From: Synechococcus sp. WH 8016
Lineage (GTDB): Bacteria > Cyanobacteriota > Cyanobacteriia > PCC-6307 > Cyanobiaceae
Length of the DNA stretch: 64,000 nt
NCBI RefSeq assembly: GCF_000230675.1
Contig: NZ_AGIK01000004.1
Span: 186,001-250,000, forward strand
Direction: 5' to 3'
Shown: in pieces, positions 25,036 to 36,551 of the stretch
Numbering within the stretch: the first letter of the stretch is position 1
Layout of the letters: every line of letters begins with the position of its first letter
Program-made: the position numbers and the translations under genes
Notes under the pieces: model-generated
What the model was told of the DNA's origin: nothing
Database searches by the model: none
The model's input: only the letters and a program-made list of their open reading frames with translations

Positions 25036-25089
25036 AGGACGGCTTGGCAGCGTGCGCCCATGCGCTTGTTCTGGCGCCAGAATGCTTCT

Positions 25090-25500
25090 ATGACTTCCCT
25101 TCTGCCCGCGCGACTCTCGCCACTGCTTGTTGGCTTAGCGATCCTGGCGCCCAGTGCGGTTCGCGCACAATTGAAATACGTAGCGTTTCCCACCAAGGAT
25201 GAATTGAGGTCCCTGCAGCTACTGGCCTACGCCTGCTCACGGGAAAACACGGTGGACACCTGTACGCGCACGCGTGAAATCGCCAACCCACTGATGGACC
25301 ATCCACGCCTTCCAGCAGCCTGCAAAGACACGGTGTGGGAGCTGATGCAAGAAGCCAAGCCAGCCGCAACCAACAGCTCTCAACGCCGCGACAGCATTGA
25401 CAGTCCCGCACGCCGGCTCACCGTGGTCTGTGCTGATCCTGAAAAACCCAGCAAACCAAGCAATCCATCTTCAGGAGGTTCTCCAGCCAATCAGACGTGA
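25090..25500 (+). CDS. Secreted protein of unknown function
   Basis: 136 aa from ATG at 25090. Signal peptide about residues 1-25 (cleavage near VRA-QL). The mature part has five Cys (AYACSRENTVDTCTRTRE, PAACKDT, VVCADP), probably disulfide-bonded, and a Pro/Ser-rich tail. Divergent from the PucC-like gene. Similar small Cys proteins are common in marine Synechococcus, but I cannot name a family. Confidence 0.6.
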   Translation: MTSLLPARLSPLLVGLAILAPSAVRAQLKYVAFPTKDELRSLQLLAYACSRENTVDTCTRTREIANPLMDHPRLPAACKDTVWELMQEAKPAATNSSQRRDSIDSPARRLTVVCADPEKPSKPSNPSSGGSPANQT

Positions 25501-25519
25501 AGCAGGATTGGCGCCCTGA

Positions 25520-27334
<1,815 letters not shown>

Positions 27335-27351
27335 TGGAGATCAGGCGTAGG

Positions 27352-27633
27352 TTATTTCTTCTGTGACCCACGCCTGCCTCGATGGGCATTGGGATGGCGA
27401 TACACGGGATCAACAGCTTCTTCCTGGAGTTGACGGGTGGATTCAATGGCAAAACCAGCAAGTCCAGAGGATGCAATCACCATTAAGTAGAACAATCGCA
27501 GCCTGGTGAGATCAATCTCAGCCGGGGTGTTCTCAATTAAAACCTTCAAGAAATAGGCAATTGCACAGCCGATCGCGAGTCCAATCGCCATTGCCACCAA
27601 CACTCTTGAACCACTAAATGTCTTTTTGGTCAT
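27352..27633 (-). CDS. Small membrane protein in efflux operon
   Basis: 93 aa with two hydrophobic segments (~residues 10-30 and 45-64) and a basic C-terminus (NAHRGRRGSQKK). Its start overlaps the stop of the RND pump gene by 4 bp (ATGA), so it is translated with it. Role unknown; a pump accessory is possible from position alone. Confidence 0.6.
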   Translation of the reverse strand: MTKKTFSGSRVLVAMAIGLAIGCAIAYFLKVLIENTPAEIDLTRLRLFYLMVIASSGLAGFAIESTRQLQEEAVDPVYRHPNAHRGRRGSQKK

Positions 27634-30600
27634 GAGTTCAGCTGAGGATCAGAAGCAGGCTTGGCATCGGCCTGACCTAGAAGCGATTTCATCACCACAT
27701 AGAACACAGGAACAACCAAAGTGGAAAGGAAGGTTGCCACCAAGAGACCACCAAACACCACCAAACCCAAGGAAGATTGACTTTGTGCTCCAGCTCCACT
27801 TGCCAACATCAAGGGCAAAAATCCTGTGAGGGAAGAAATCGCTGTCATCAAAATCGGTCTTAAGCGCGATTGAGCAGCAAAGCGAGCAGCTTCAAGGGCC
27901 GAAGTGCCCTCAGCCATTTTTTGGTTTGCGAGATCCACAATCAAAATCGCATTACCACCGGCCAAGCCGATGAGCATCACCAAACCAACTTGGGCATAAA
28001 TATTGAGGACCTGACCAGCCGCGCCAAGGAACACCAAGGCCCCAAGCAAAGCCGTTGGTACGGTCAACAAAATGATGATTGGATCTGAGTAACTTTCATA
28101 TTGCGCTGAAAGCACCAAGAACACCGCCAAAATACCGAGGGCAAAAATCACCACGGCCAAGGACCCAGCCTTCACCTCTTCTCTTGAAATACCAGTCCAA
28201 TCAAATCCCAACCCCTGTAGATTGGCATCTTTGAAGATGGTCTTCATCGCTGTAATCGCCTGGCCAGAACTTTTGCCAACGGCGGGTGTTCCATCAATCT
28301 TGATCGAACGATAGAGATTGAAGTGAGGGATCACACTTGGGCCATTGGTGGGCTTCACAGTGAAAAACTCAGACAAGGGGATTTGTTCCCCTTTCATGCT
28401 CTTCACATAAACAGCCGAAAGTTGTTCAGGGGTGGCTCGGTTAACATCATCAGCCTGCACATAGACGCGTCGAACCTTTCCCTCTTGGAAGGTGTCATTG
28501 ACATAGGCACCACCAAAATTAACGCTGAAAGATTGCATAGCGGAGCCAAAATCAACCCCTAGAGACGCCATCTTCTCGCGATTCACCTTGATTTCGATCT
28601 GAGGTGATTCTGGCGAGAACAGGGTGTACACACGATTCAGGATTGGATTGGAATTGCCGGCCTGCATGATCTGCCCCGCAGAGGCAAAGAATTGGTTCAA
28701 CCCATAGGCACCACTGCTTTGATCCAACAACTGGAATTCAAAACCACCACCAGCGCCATAACCAGGAATCGAAGGGGGCTCCACCACAAACACCCGACCA
28801 CCATCAATCGACATCAACAATTTTTTGTTCAAGCGTTCAACAATCGCCGCCACTGAGTGCTCACTTCCTTGGCGCTCATCCCAATGCTTTGTTCCAAAGA
28901 AGAACAATCCCTTATTCGGTGCGTTTCCATCCAAACTGGCCCCACTAAACAAGGCGGCAGCAGAAATATCATCTTCAGATCGCAAAACCTCGGCCACCTT
29001 GCGGTTGATGGCAAGGGTCGTCTCATTCGAAACACCATCAGGAGCCTGCACAAAACCAATGGCATAACCCTGGTCTTCGATCGGAACAAATCCTCCAGGG
29101 ATGCGCGTAAAAGCAAAGCCAGTGAGCAGGATTCCAGCGGCAAGAGCCGCCATCACGATCGGGCGAGCCTTTAGAACCTGATCAAGAATTTTCGAATAGC
29201 GCTTTTCAAAACCCGCGTAAAAGCGATTGAAGTGAACAAAGATCTGAGGAATGAACCAGCCAACAACAAGACCAATCAGCGTGAACAAGATCACCGGAAT
29301 GAGATTGGTCACCCCCACGAGAATCAAACCCACAACGGCTCCACCCGCAGCTCCAGGCATCCGCAAGGGAATCGATGTGAGCTTCATCGCAACGAAGCCA
29401 ATCAAGGCACCAACAACCACTGGGATCAGAACCAATCCGGCGCCATTGCCAGCGCTCAAAAGGCCGTAGGCAAAACCAAGAAAAACGCCAGCTGTGGCGT
29501 ATTGCTGTTTGCTCAGCGGCTTTGTTTCCTTCGACAGCAAGAGGGCCGCCAACATGGGCGAGAACGTCAGTGCGTTGAAGGTTGAGATCCCAATCGAGAA
29601 GAGGATCGTGGCAGCAAACTGCTTGTAGATCGTTCCTGTTGCTCCGGGAAAGAACAACACAGGAAGGAAAACCGCCATCTTGACCAATGACGTCGCAATC
29701 ACAGCACTGAAGAGTTCATCCATGGTGGCCATGGCCGCCTGCACAGATGTCATGCCCTCAGCTTTTTTGGCAGAGGTGTCTTCAACCACCGTGATCGCAT
29801 CGTCAACGACCAAACCCGTTGCAAGAACAAGACCAAACAAGGTGAGCTGATTGAGGGAGAACCCGAAGGCCAGCACAAGCGCAAACGTACCAATTAATGC
29901 CACAGGAATGGCGATGGCAGGAACGAGCGTTGCTTTCCAGTTCTGAAGGAATAAAAACAGAATCAAGACCACCGGAATCACCGCATCCCGCAGGGAATTG
30001 GTTACCCCTTTGATGGACTGGTTGATGAAGTCAGTGGTGTCGTAAATCACCTGAGTATTAAGACCAACAGGAAGCGTCTGTTCAAATTTCTCGATCACCT
30101 CCTTCACACCGTTAGACACCTGAATGGCGTTACTTCCTGAAAGCTGATAAACAGCCACACCAACAGAAGGCGTGCCTTTAAGGTCCATCGCATCGATCCC
30201 GTAGGCCTCACCGCCCAAGCTCACGCGACCAACGTCTTTAAGCTTGATCAAACCACCGGCATCGGTCGTTTTTAAAATAATATTTTCGAATTCAGCTTCT
30301 GTCGTTAAACGTCCCTGCAACTGCACAGTAAATGTGTATTGCTGACCTTCGGGAGCGGGAGAACCTCCGATCTTGCCCGCCGGGACTAACCGGTTTTGAC
30401 TCTGAAGTTGCTGAACAACATCAGTAGACGTAAGCCCATTAGCTGCAAGCTTTTCCGGGTCAAGCCACAACCTAAAAGCAACTTTGCGGTTACCAAAATA
30501 AGTAACTTCCCCCACACCAGGAACCCGTTTAATATTATCGGTTAAGTTTTTATCTAGATAACCGCTTATTGTCTCCACACTATATTCTGTTTTAGAAGGA

Positions 30601-31043
30601 TCAGAGTTAACGAAGTTATAAACAAGCAGAATCGAATTCGAGGCCTTGTTGACGGTGACCCCAGCTTTACGAACCTCCTCAGGCAATTGGGGCTCAGCCA
30701 ACGAAACTCTATTTTGGACATTAACTTGATTAATATTTCCATCCGTTCCACTATTAAAAGAAACGGAGACAGAGCTCACTCCATCAGACGAGCTGTTGGA
30801 GGTAATGAAGTCCATATTCTCCACTCCATTGATCTGCTGCTCAAGAACAGTGGTGACACCTTGTTCAACAGAAACAGCGTCAGCCCCCACATATGTGGCC
30901 TGTACCTTGACCGTTGGAGGAGCAATATCGGGGAGATTCTCAATAGGAAGAATTGGAATTGCGATCAATCCCACAATCACAATTAAAAGACTGCAAACGG
31001 TGCTAAGAACCGGTCGCGTGATGAAATTATTCGATGCAGACAT
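27630..31043 (-). CDS. RND efflux transporter (AcrB/HAE1 type)
   Basis: 1137 aa, longer than typical AcrB (~1050), with an extra hydrophobic stretch near residues 520-600. It starts in the membrane (FITRPVLSTVCSLLIVIVGLIAIPILPIENLPDIAPPTV), then the large periplasmic pore domain, then TM4 with GLVVDDAITVVED, the two Asp of proton relay. The second half repeats this plan and ends GLAGGNAILIVDLANQKM. Proton-driven export of hydrophobic compounds. Downstream of the membrane-fusion gene by 9 bp. Substrate unknown. Confidence 0.93.
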   Translation of the reverse strand: MSASNNFITRPVLSTVCSLLIVIVGLIAIPILPIENLPDIAPPTVKVQATYVGADAVSVEQGVTTVLEQQINGVENMDFITSNSSSDGVSSVSVSFNSGTDGNINQVNVQNRVSLAEPQLPEEVRKAGVTVNKASNSILLVYNFVNSDPSKTEYSVETISGYLDKNLTDNIKRVPGVGEVTYFGNRKVAFRLWLDPEKLAANGLTSTDVVQQLQSQNRLVPAGKIGGSPAPEGQQYTFTVQLQGRLTTEAEFENIILKTTDAGGLIKLKDVGRVSLGGEAYGIDAMDLKGTPSVGVAVYQLSGSNAIQVSNGVKEVIEKFEQTLPVGLNTQVIYDTTDFINQSIKGVTNSLRDAVIPVVLILFLFLQNWKATLVPAIAIPVALIGTFALVLAFGFSLNQLTLFGLVLATGLVVDDAITVVEDTSAKKAEGMTSVQAAMATMDELFSAVIATSLVKMAVFLPVLFFPGATGTIYKQFAATILFSIGISTFNALTFSPMLAALLLSKETKPLSKQQYATAGVFLGFAYGLLSAGNGAGLVLIPVVVGALIGFVAMKLTSIPLRMPGAAGGAVVGLILVGVTNLIPVILFTLIGLVVGWFIPQIFVHFNRFYAGFEKRYSKILDQVLKARPIVMAALAAGILLTGFAFTRIPGGFVPIEDQGYAIGFVQAPDGVSNETTLAINRKVAEVLRSEDDISAAALFSGASLDGNAPNKGLFFFGTKHWDERQGSEHSVAAIVERLNKKLLMSIDGGRVFVVEPPSIPGYGAGGGFEFQLLDQSSGAYGLNQFFASAGQIMQAGNSNPILNRVYTLFSPESPQIEIKVNREKMASLGVDFGSAMQSFSVNFGGAYVNDTFQEGKVRRVYVQADDVNRATPEQLSAVYVKSMKGEQIPLSEFFTVKPTNGPSVIPHFNLYRSIKIDGTPAVGKSSGQAITAMKTIFKDANLQGLGFDWTGISREEVKAGSLAVVIFALGILAVFLVLSAQYESYSDPIIILLTVPTALLGALVFLGAAGQVLNIYAQVGLVMLIGLAGGNAILIVDLANQKMAEGTSALEAARFAAQSRLRPILMTAISSLTGFLPLMLASGAGAQSQSSLGLVVFGGLLVATFLSTLVVPVFYVVMKSLLGQADAKPASDPQLNS

Positions 31044-31052
31044 GAATCAACC

Positions 31053-32192
31053 TCAGTTCTTAGCTGCAGCAGGTTGGGATCCTGCGCGTTGTGATTTCAC
31101 CTGGATCGGCATTCCATGCTTGAGGTTAAGGAGATTGGTCGTAATCACCTTTTCATTGAGTTTTAAACCTTTCGTGACCGGATAACGGTTGTTCTGAACC
31201 TCTCCAATATTGACTGGTGTTTGAAGTGCAAACAGGGCATTCTTTGGCAATTTACCCTTTTCGATGCCTTTACCAATTCGCTCGATGTCAGCTTTGCCTG
31301 GGTTGGCCTTTAAGTCAGCGAAGTTACCAACACGGAAAACAAAACTTTGTCCTGACGTTTGTGTTACCGCCGCAAACGGAACTGAAATCTGTTGACCAGA
31401 TTTCAGTTGAACCCTGGTACGCAGTCGCTGCCCACTCCGTAACCGGCCATCAACGTTATTAAACAAGGCCTTCACCAAGAGACCCTGCGTTTGAGGATTG
31501 ACTTGAGGATCAATCGACTCAATCTGACTCGTCGCTAGAGGCTTAACCGTGCCAGGGGCACTCAAAATGACGGGTTGACCGATGGCGAGGCGATCGCCGT
31601 AGGCGGCAGGGACTTCGACCTTCGCTTCAAGAATGTTGTTTTGAACCACACTGGTGAACGGTTGGTTTTGATTGACCACATCGCCAACCTTCACCTGCAC
31701 ATTGGCCACGGTCCCTGCCGTTGGCGAACGCAAATTTTTATAGCTGAGCTCTGCTTCTAAAGATTTAACTTTTTCAACCGCCGCGACGTATTTCAAGCGA
31801 TAGGAATCGCGCTGACGAAGCGACGCAGCCCCCGCTTTTGCGAGAAATTCTTCGCGTTCCCAATCAACTTTGGCTGTTTCCGCTTTCGCCCGTTGTTCTG
31901 CCAACGCTGCCCGTGCCTGAACCTGGTCCAACACGACGAGCAACTGACCCGCTTCAATACGATCGCCCTGAGACACTTTGAGCTCAGTGACACGACCGGA
32001 CGTTTGCGCGGCTAGCTCAACCAACTCATTGGCCTCGAGCGTGCTCACCGTATCGATATCGTAGGTGAAAGGAGCTTCAAGAACCGATGCTTGCTGTACC
32101 GGTAGGGCGGGCGTCTTTTCATCAGAGCCTCCACAAGCACTAACGGAAATGGCTGTTAGGAGCACAGGCAGCAGTGGACGAAAACGCAGCAC
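31053..32192 (-). CDS. RND efflux membrane fusion protein (AcrA type)
   Basis: 379 aa. Signal peptide with lipobox-like AISVSACGG, then lipoyl-like halves (ELAAQTSGRVTELKVSQGDRIEAGQLLVVLDQ and NLRSPTAGTVANVQVKVGDVVNQNQPFTSV) around a coiled-coil hairpin (~residues 95-150). The C-terminal part is the beta-barrel and membrane-proximal domain. It links the AcrB-type pump to an outer-membrane channel. First gene of the three-gene operon; divergent from the RarA gene with about 100 bp for both promoters. No regulator gene is adjacent. Confidence 0.92.
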   Translation of the reverse strand: MLRFRPLLPVLLTAISVSACGGSDEKTPALPVQQASVLEAPFTYDIDTVSTLEANELVELAAQTSGRVTELKVSQGDRIEAGQLLVVLDQVQARAALAEQRAKAETAKVDWEREEFLAKAGAASLRQRDSYRLKYVAAVEKVKSLEAELSYKNLRSPTAGTVANVQVKVGDVVNQNQPFTSVVQNNILEAKVEVPAAYGDRLAIGQPVILSAPGTVKPLATSQIESIDPQVNPQTQGLLVKALFNNVDGRLRSGQRLRTRVQLKSGQQISVPFAAVTQTSGQSFVFRVGNFADLKANPGKADIERIGKGIEKGKLPKNALFALQTPVNIGEVQNNRYPVTKGLKLNEKVITTNLLNLKHGMPIQVKSQRAGSQPAAAKN

Positions 32193-32296
32193 AAATCCTG
32201 TGACGAACGAAGGGATTATGTACGAATATGCGCCGGGTTTTGGTTCGATTCAGGCAAGAATCCATACACGAAGACCATTGAGGGGAGATTGGTCGG

Positions 32297-34501
32297 TTGG
32301 TTGAAGATCTGTTCAGCCACCGCGGCAATGAGCTAAGGCGGCGTCAGGCGCCCTTAGCTGACCGTTTGAGGCCCACATCCCTGGAGGAATTTGCCGGCCA
32401 AAACGCGATCCTCGCCGAAGGCCGTTTGCTGCGCCGGGCGATCGCCGCAGACCGAGTGGGAAACCTGATCCTGCATGGACCGCCTGGCGTCGGGAAGACC
32501 ACCCTGGCCAGGATTATTGCGACCCACACCCGGGCGCAGTTCAGCAGCCTGAATGCTGTTCTCGCCGGCGTTAAGGATTTACGTGAGCAAGTGGATGCCG
32601 CCAAGGGGCGCTTGGAGAAGCATGGTTTGCGAACCATCCTGTTCATCGATGAAGTGCATCGCTTCAACAGTGCTCAACAGGATGCGCTCCTCCCTTGGGT
32701 TGAGAACGGCACTCTCACCCTGATCGGGGCCACCACGGAAAACCCTTATTTCGAAGTCAACAAAGCCCTCGTGAGTCGGTCGCGTCTGTTTCGACTTCAA
32801 AGCCTGGAAGCCAACGATCTACGTCAATTGCTCCATCGGGCCCTTCACGACAAAGAGCGGGGCTATGGCCATCGTTCGATCACGATCACTCCCGAAGCCG
32901 AATCCCACATGGTGGATGTGGCCAACGGTGACGCGCGCAGCCTTCTCAATGCCCTCGAGCTGGCGGTGGAAAGCACAACGTCGAGCGACCCAGACGCCAC
33001 GATCGAGATTGATTTGACCATCGCCGAGGAGTCGATTCAAGAGCGAGCTGTGCTCTACGACAAACAGGGAGATGCCCACTTCGACACGATTAGCGCCTTC
33101 ATCAAATCGCTGAGGGGCTCCGATGCGGACGCGGCCCTGTTTTGGCTGGCTCGAATGTTGGAGGCAGGGGAAAACCCAAGGTTCATCTTTCGACGGATGT
33201 TGATTGCAGCGGGAGAGGACATCGGTCTGGCCGACCCCCAAGCGGTGGTCGTTGTCGAAGCCTGCGCAGCCGCCTTCGAACGCATCGGCCTGCCAGAAGG
33301 GCTTTACCCGCTTGCCCAGGCAGCCCTTTATCTGGCCTGCGCCGAAAAAAGCAACAGCACGATGGGACTGTTCGAAGCCATCCGGCTTGTGCGCAAAACT
33401 CAGAACCAGAGCGTGCCAAGCCACCTCCGCGATGCCCATCGCGATGGTGAAGCCTTCGGCGATGGAAAGGGTTATCGCTATCCCCACGCCTACAGAGAGC
33501 ATTGGGTCGCCCAGAATTACCTTCCCGATGCGCTGCAGGGAGAAGTGTTCTGGACTCCGAGCAAGCAGGGGTGGGAGGGAGAGCGGCGAGGAAGGATGCT
33601 CGAACGTCGGGCTGCACAACTTGCCGTCGCAGCAGAAGCGGCCCAAACCCACCCGCTGCTTCTTAGTAGTGGTCCTGACCTGCCTGACATGGAGCGCTGG
33701 CTGCATCGACAGCTCGCCCAAAACGATGAACGCTTGCAAGATCTGCAGCAGCGACTGTGGGCCGCCGTGACCTTTCAACGCACCGACCGGGTGCTGGTGC
33801 TCGGGGGACGATCCCTGCTCTGGGCCCTCGGTCCACTCAATGCGGTGCAAGAGGGGAGCGTCACCATCCTGTGCAGCAGCGCTGAAGAGCGGACCCGACT
33901 TGAAGCACAGGTCGATCTGCTGGATCCGCTCCATCGCCCCCAACTCCTCACGGGAGGGACCAAGGCGCTGGAGGAGCTTCCTCCAGAGTGGCAATTCGAA
34001 GTCGTGGGTGGGCGATTTAGCAGTGAAGATCGCGATTGGATCGAATCTCCAGAGTTTTGGCAGCAACTCAAATTGAAGCTCTCACCAACGGCTCAGCTGC
34101 ACGTCCTTCTCAGCCAAACAGCGATCGGTCCAGCGGCAGCGCTCTCAGATCAATGCCCTGGATCCAGCGAAGCGCTATCGGAACTGATCGAAAAGGAGCA
34201 ACAGTGGCTGGTCCACCAGCAGCTTGACCAGCTCGTACAAATGCAGCTCGAACAGCTCTCTCAATCCGTCATCACGGAGCAATGGCAGGAATCCCTATCC
34301 CTCCCCATTGATGAACGTCTTCTGAAACGCTGGCTAGGAGAGGACCGTCCCTATCGATCTCTGCTCAATCGCTGCAGCCAGCCCGAGACCGTGCTCAGCA
34401 CCCTTCAGCAGCTCCTGCAAACAAAACGGGGCGGGACACTGCCACAACCCCTGATCCATCAGCGGGTGGCCTGCACGATGTCGTCGTCCTCATCCTCGTA
34501 A
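32297..34501 (+). CDS. rarA: RarA/MgsA AAA ATPase with extra C-terminal domain
   Basis: 734 aa, start TTG at 32297. Residues 1-~430 are RarA/MgsA (replication-associated recombination factor): Walker A HGPPGVGKTT, Walker B ILFIDEVHRFN, sensor VIGATTENP-type, and the C-terminal MgsA motif GYRYPHAYREHWVAQNYLPD. Residues ~460-734 form a second domain (VLVLGGRSLLWALGPL, then VTILCSSAEERTRL) that looks like a degenerate Rossmann/SAM-methyltransferase fold without a clear catalytic motif. This fused form is known from picocyanobacterial annotation. It ends in a poly-Ser tail. Confidence 0.88.
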   Translation: MVEDLFSHRGNELRRRQAPLADRLRPTSLEEFAGQNAILAEGRLLRRAIAADRVGNLILHGPPGVGKTTLARIIATHTRAQFSSLNAVLAGVKDLREQVDAAKGRLEKHGLRTILFIDEVHRFNSAQQDALLPWVENGTLTLIGATTENPYFEVNKALVSRSRLFRLQSLEANDLRQLLHRALHDKERGYGHRSITITPEAESHMVDVANGDARSLLNALELAVESTTSSDPDATIEIDLTIAEESIQERAVLYDKQGDAHFDTISAFIKSLRGSDADAALFWLARMLEAGENPRFIFRRMLIAAGEDIGLADPQAVVVVEACAAAFERIGLPEGLYPLAQAALYLACAEKSNSTMGLFEAIRLVRKTQNQSVPSHLRDAHRDGEAFGDGKGYRYPHAYREHWVAQNYLPDALQGEVFWTPSKQGWEGERRGRMLERRAAQLAVAAEAAQTHPLLLSSGPDLPDMERWLHRQLAQNDERLQDLQQRLWAAVTFQRTDRVLVLGGRSLLWALGPLNAVQEGSVTILCSSAEERTRLEAQVDLLDPLHRPQLLTGGTKALEELPPEWQFEVVGGRFSSEDRDWIESPEFWQQLKLKLSPTAQLHVLLSQTAIGPAAALSDQCPGSSEALSELIEKEQQWLVHQQLDQLVQMQLEQLSQSVITEQWQESLSLPIDERLLKRWLGEDRPYRSLLNRCSQPETVLSTLQQLLQTKRGGTLPQPLIHQRVACTMSSSSSS

Positions 34502-34508
34502 CAACCCA

Positions 34509-34534
34509 AAAAAAAAGCCCCGGCATTGCCGAGG
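34509..34534 (-). terminator. Terminator of the secreted-protein gene
   Basis: Read on the minus strand: AGCCTCGGC-AAT-GCCGGGGCT followed by a run of T. It lies between the convergent rarA and 218-aa genes and serves the leftward gene; for rarA only the stem is present. Confidence 0.88.
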
Positions 34535-34558
34535 CTTGTGTTGGCCGAAGCCGTTCGA

Positions 34559-35215
34559 TCACCAGAGGCCGCGAACGGGAGCAGGGGCAGCAGCGCGAGG
34601 AGCGGGAGCAGCAGGAAGGATCTGCTTGGCTTGCACACAAGCGGGCAGGAAGACGTACCAAGACATCAGAGAAGTGGCCTGGGCGCCATCAAGACCGTCC
34701 TTACAGACGTTCTGGGAACCGTCAGAAGCACCGTTGTCAGCCAGAGCGAAATCAACGGGGAGACCATTCAGGATGCCGGCAGAAGAGATCTGGCCGTCAG
34801 CAGCATCGAGGATGATGGCGGAGCGGAGAGCAACAACGGCTGTCTCCTGCTTCCTCCAGTAGGGGTAGTAGCTCTTGGTCTGATCCTGCAGGAAGGCAAC
34901 GCCGTCGCTGGAGTAGAGGAAACGGGAAACGCCCACGAGGTCAACCTCGTAAGAACGGGTCATGCCCTCTTGGATTTCTTCTGCGGTCCAACCGGAATTG
35001 TTGATTCCACCTTGGAGGCCGCGATCGGTGATTTCACCGTCAGCGAAGAAGGTTTTGAAAGCTGAAGACTTGGTGGACCAAACAGCACCACCGGTTTTCC
35101 AGCGCACAGGGCGCTCAGCGGCTTCGGCGGCAACAGCCAGAGTTGTGAGAGAAGCGGCGGCGAGAACGCCAGCTGCAAGACGGGTGAACACGGACGATGG
35201 AGTTATAGACATCAC
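34559..35215 (-). CDS. Secreted protein, DUF1400-like
   Basis: 218 aa with a signal peptide (about residues 1-33, cleavage near AEA-AE). The mature part has FKTFFADGEITDRGL...SGWTAEEIQEGM and a later segment ALRSAIILDAADGQISSAGIL, which recall the DUF1400 domain that precedes alpha/beta hydrolases in cyanobacteria; here no hydrolase follows. Two Cys (NVCKDG, PACVQ) may form a disulfide. It ends in an Ala/Pro-rich tail. Followed by a strong terminator. Probably periplasmic. Confidence 0.6.
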   Translation of the reverse strand: MMSITPSSVFTRLAAGVLAAASLTTLAVAAEAAERPVRWKTGGAVWSTKSSAFKTFFADGEITDRGLQGGINNSGWTAEEIQEGMTRSYEVDLVGVSRFLYSSDGVAFLQDQTKSYYPYWRKQETAVVALRSAIILDAADGQISSAGILNGLPVDFALADNGASDGSQNVCKDGLDGAQATSLMSWYVFLPACVQAKQILPAAPAPRAAAPAPVRGLW

Positions 35216-35370
35216 TTAAAACTTAGTCGCAGGAAAATGGATTGCCAACAAAAATGCTGGGTCCAGTACAAGAAACTGTCCTCAGTGCGCACTATTAGAA
35301 CCAATGCACTATAGGTATTAAATCGAGACTCACGACTCTCGGGCTATTAATGCTTTAAATAGAGCAAAAA
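35216..35370. other. Leader/promoter region of the DUF1400-like gene
   Basis: 155 bp between two leftward genes. An inverted repeat CGAGA-N8-TCTCG lies near 35322-35341. No gene is seen; the promoter of the 218-aa secreted protein must be here, but boxes are not clear. Confidence 0.35.
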
Positions 35371-35865
35371 TCAACTTTCTGGGATCTCAAACGCCCTCCA
35401 TCCTTCGGGGCAGGCAGCAGATTTCTGCTCAGAAGAAACAGGCGTTAAACCTCGACATTGCAGTCGAACGAGCTTGGATCCATTGAAATGGACGATCGCA
35501 ACGTAGCTTTCACGTCCACGTTTGGGGGTCAGCCATAGGCGCGTGCTGCGGCCTTTTGTCTCAACACGAACATCCAAGGCCTCATCGCTGCTCAACCCGA
35601 GATCAACGAGTGATGACGCAAATTGTCCCCAGTAAAAGCTGGCGAGCTGGCCGCGAACGAATGCTGTCAGCAAGGTTTCGGCTTGGCGACGTTGATTCAA
35701 GGTTGCTTCTTGATCATCCAGCTGCTGCACAACACGCGCATCCGATGGCAGGCCAGGGGCCCCGGGAGAAAACACCCGCTTTTGGCTTGTCGCGATCAAG
35801 CCCAAACCAGCCAAAAGAAGGGCTGCCACCACGGTGGGAATCGATCGCATCCAAGCTTGCGTCAC
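35371..35865 (-). CDS. Membrane-anchored unknown protein
   Basis: 164 aa. One N-terminal membrane segment (~residues 8-27, PTVVAALLLAGLGLIA) followed by a helical and then beta-rich soluble part, e.g. DVRVETKGRSTRLWLTPKRGRESYVAIVHFNG. Two Cys near the end. The layout recalls minor pilin-like proteins but there is no prepilin cleavage site (no G-F/M-xxx-E). Periplasmic, function unknown. Confidence 0.55.
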   Translation of the reverse strand: MTQAWMRSIPTVVAALLLAGLGLIATSQKRVFSPGAPGLPSDARVVQQLDDQEATLNQRRQAETLLTAFVRGQLASFYWGQFASSLVDLGLSSDEALDVRVETKGRSTRLWLTPKRGRESYVAIVHFNGSKLVRLQCRGLTPVSSEQKSAACPEGWRAFEIPES

Positions 35866-35896
35866 GCCAAAGAGGATCCCGATCCCGATTGAGATT

Positions 35897-36517
35897 TCAA
35901 CCTAGGCAGACCCTTGCGCCAATCAAGTTCTGTTCGCAAGCTGACACGATCGCCAGGCCCCAGGGCCCCAGTTGGCGACAGTGCGCCGCGATCTGAAGAC
36001 CACGGCCCCGATGGCTTGCACTCAACTCATCGGCCGCAACCACCCAGTGCGACAGATCCTGAGCCAAAGATCCCCGTTGCCACTTAATCGCAGCTTCCTT
36101 GATCAACCAATACTTCAAAACAGCCTGGTGAAAGGCTTGGTGGGGAAGGCCTCTCAGACGACGCTGCTCGCTCGCTGCGTAGTAACGGCTCATCAGTGCT
36201 TCCGAAGCGAACGGACGATCCAATCGCTCTAAATCAACCCCAACGGGGGCGGAAGACCAGGCCATCAACGCCGATCCCTTGCTGTGGCTGAGGCTGACAA
36301 ATCCCCAACCGGAATGAAGCGATGGCGGCGCACCTGGAGGCGCATGCAAGGGGATCTCCTGCGGGGCAACTCCCCATAAATCACTCAGGCAAGAACGCAT
36401 CCAGGCACGGGAACCAAGAAAACGCTGCTGACGCGTCTTGCCCAAGTCGCAGGCCCAGGCTTGTTCCTGATCCGACACGCAAAGGCCCCTTGAGGAAGCC
36501 GGTCCAAGCCACAGCAC
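35897..36517 (-). CDS. 4'-phosphopantetheinyl transferase
   Basis: 206 aa from GTG at 36517; an ATG at 36553 is also open but would touch the start of the divergent peroxiredoxin gene. It transfers phosphopantetheine from CoA to carrier proteins. Sfp/HetI-type motifs: SLSHSKGSALMAWS (~residue 95), VGVDLERLDR (metal-binding D and E) and LKYWLIKEAAIKW (WxxKEA). Likely activates acyl carrier protein. Overlap of the 5' ends with the bcp region suggests a compact divergent promoter. Confidence 0.88.
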   Translation of the reverse strand: MLWLGPASSRGLCVSDQEQAWACDLGKTRQQRFLGSRAWMRSCLSDLWGVAPQEIPLHAPPGAPPSLHSGWGFVSLSHSKGSALMAWSSAPVGVDLERLDRPFASEALMSRYYAASEQRRLRGLPHQAFHQAVLKYWLIKEAAIKWQRGSLAQDLSHWVVAADELSASHRGRGLQIAAHCRQLGPWGLAIVSACEQNLIGARVCLG

Positions 36518-36551
36518 GGTTACGCTTCCGCTCCGGTTGAAGCCTTCCTCC

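Noticed and set aside
32819-34066. 415-codon open frame on the minus strand
   Set aside because: It is antisense to the clearly coding rarA gene; the frame is a by-product of GC-rich codon use.
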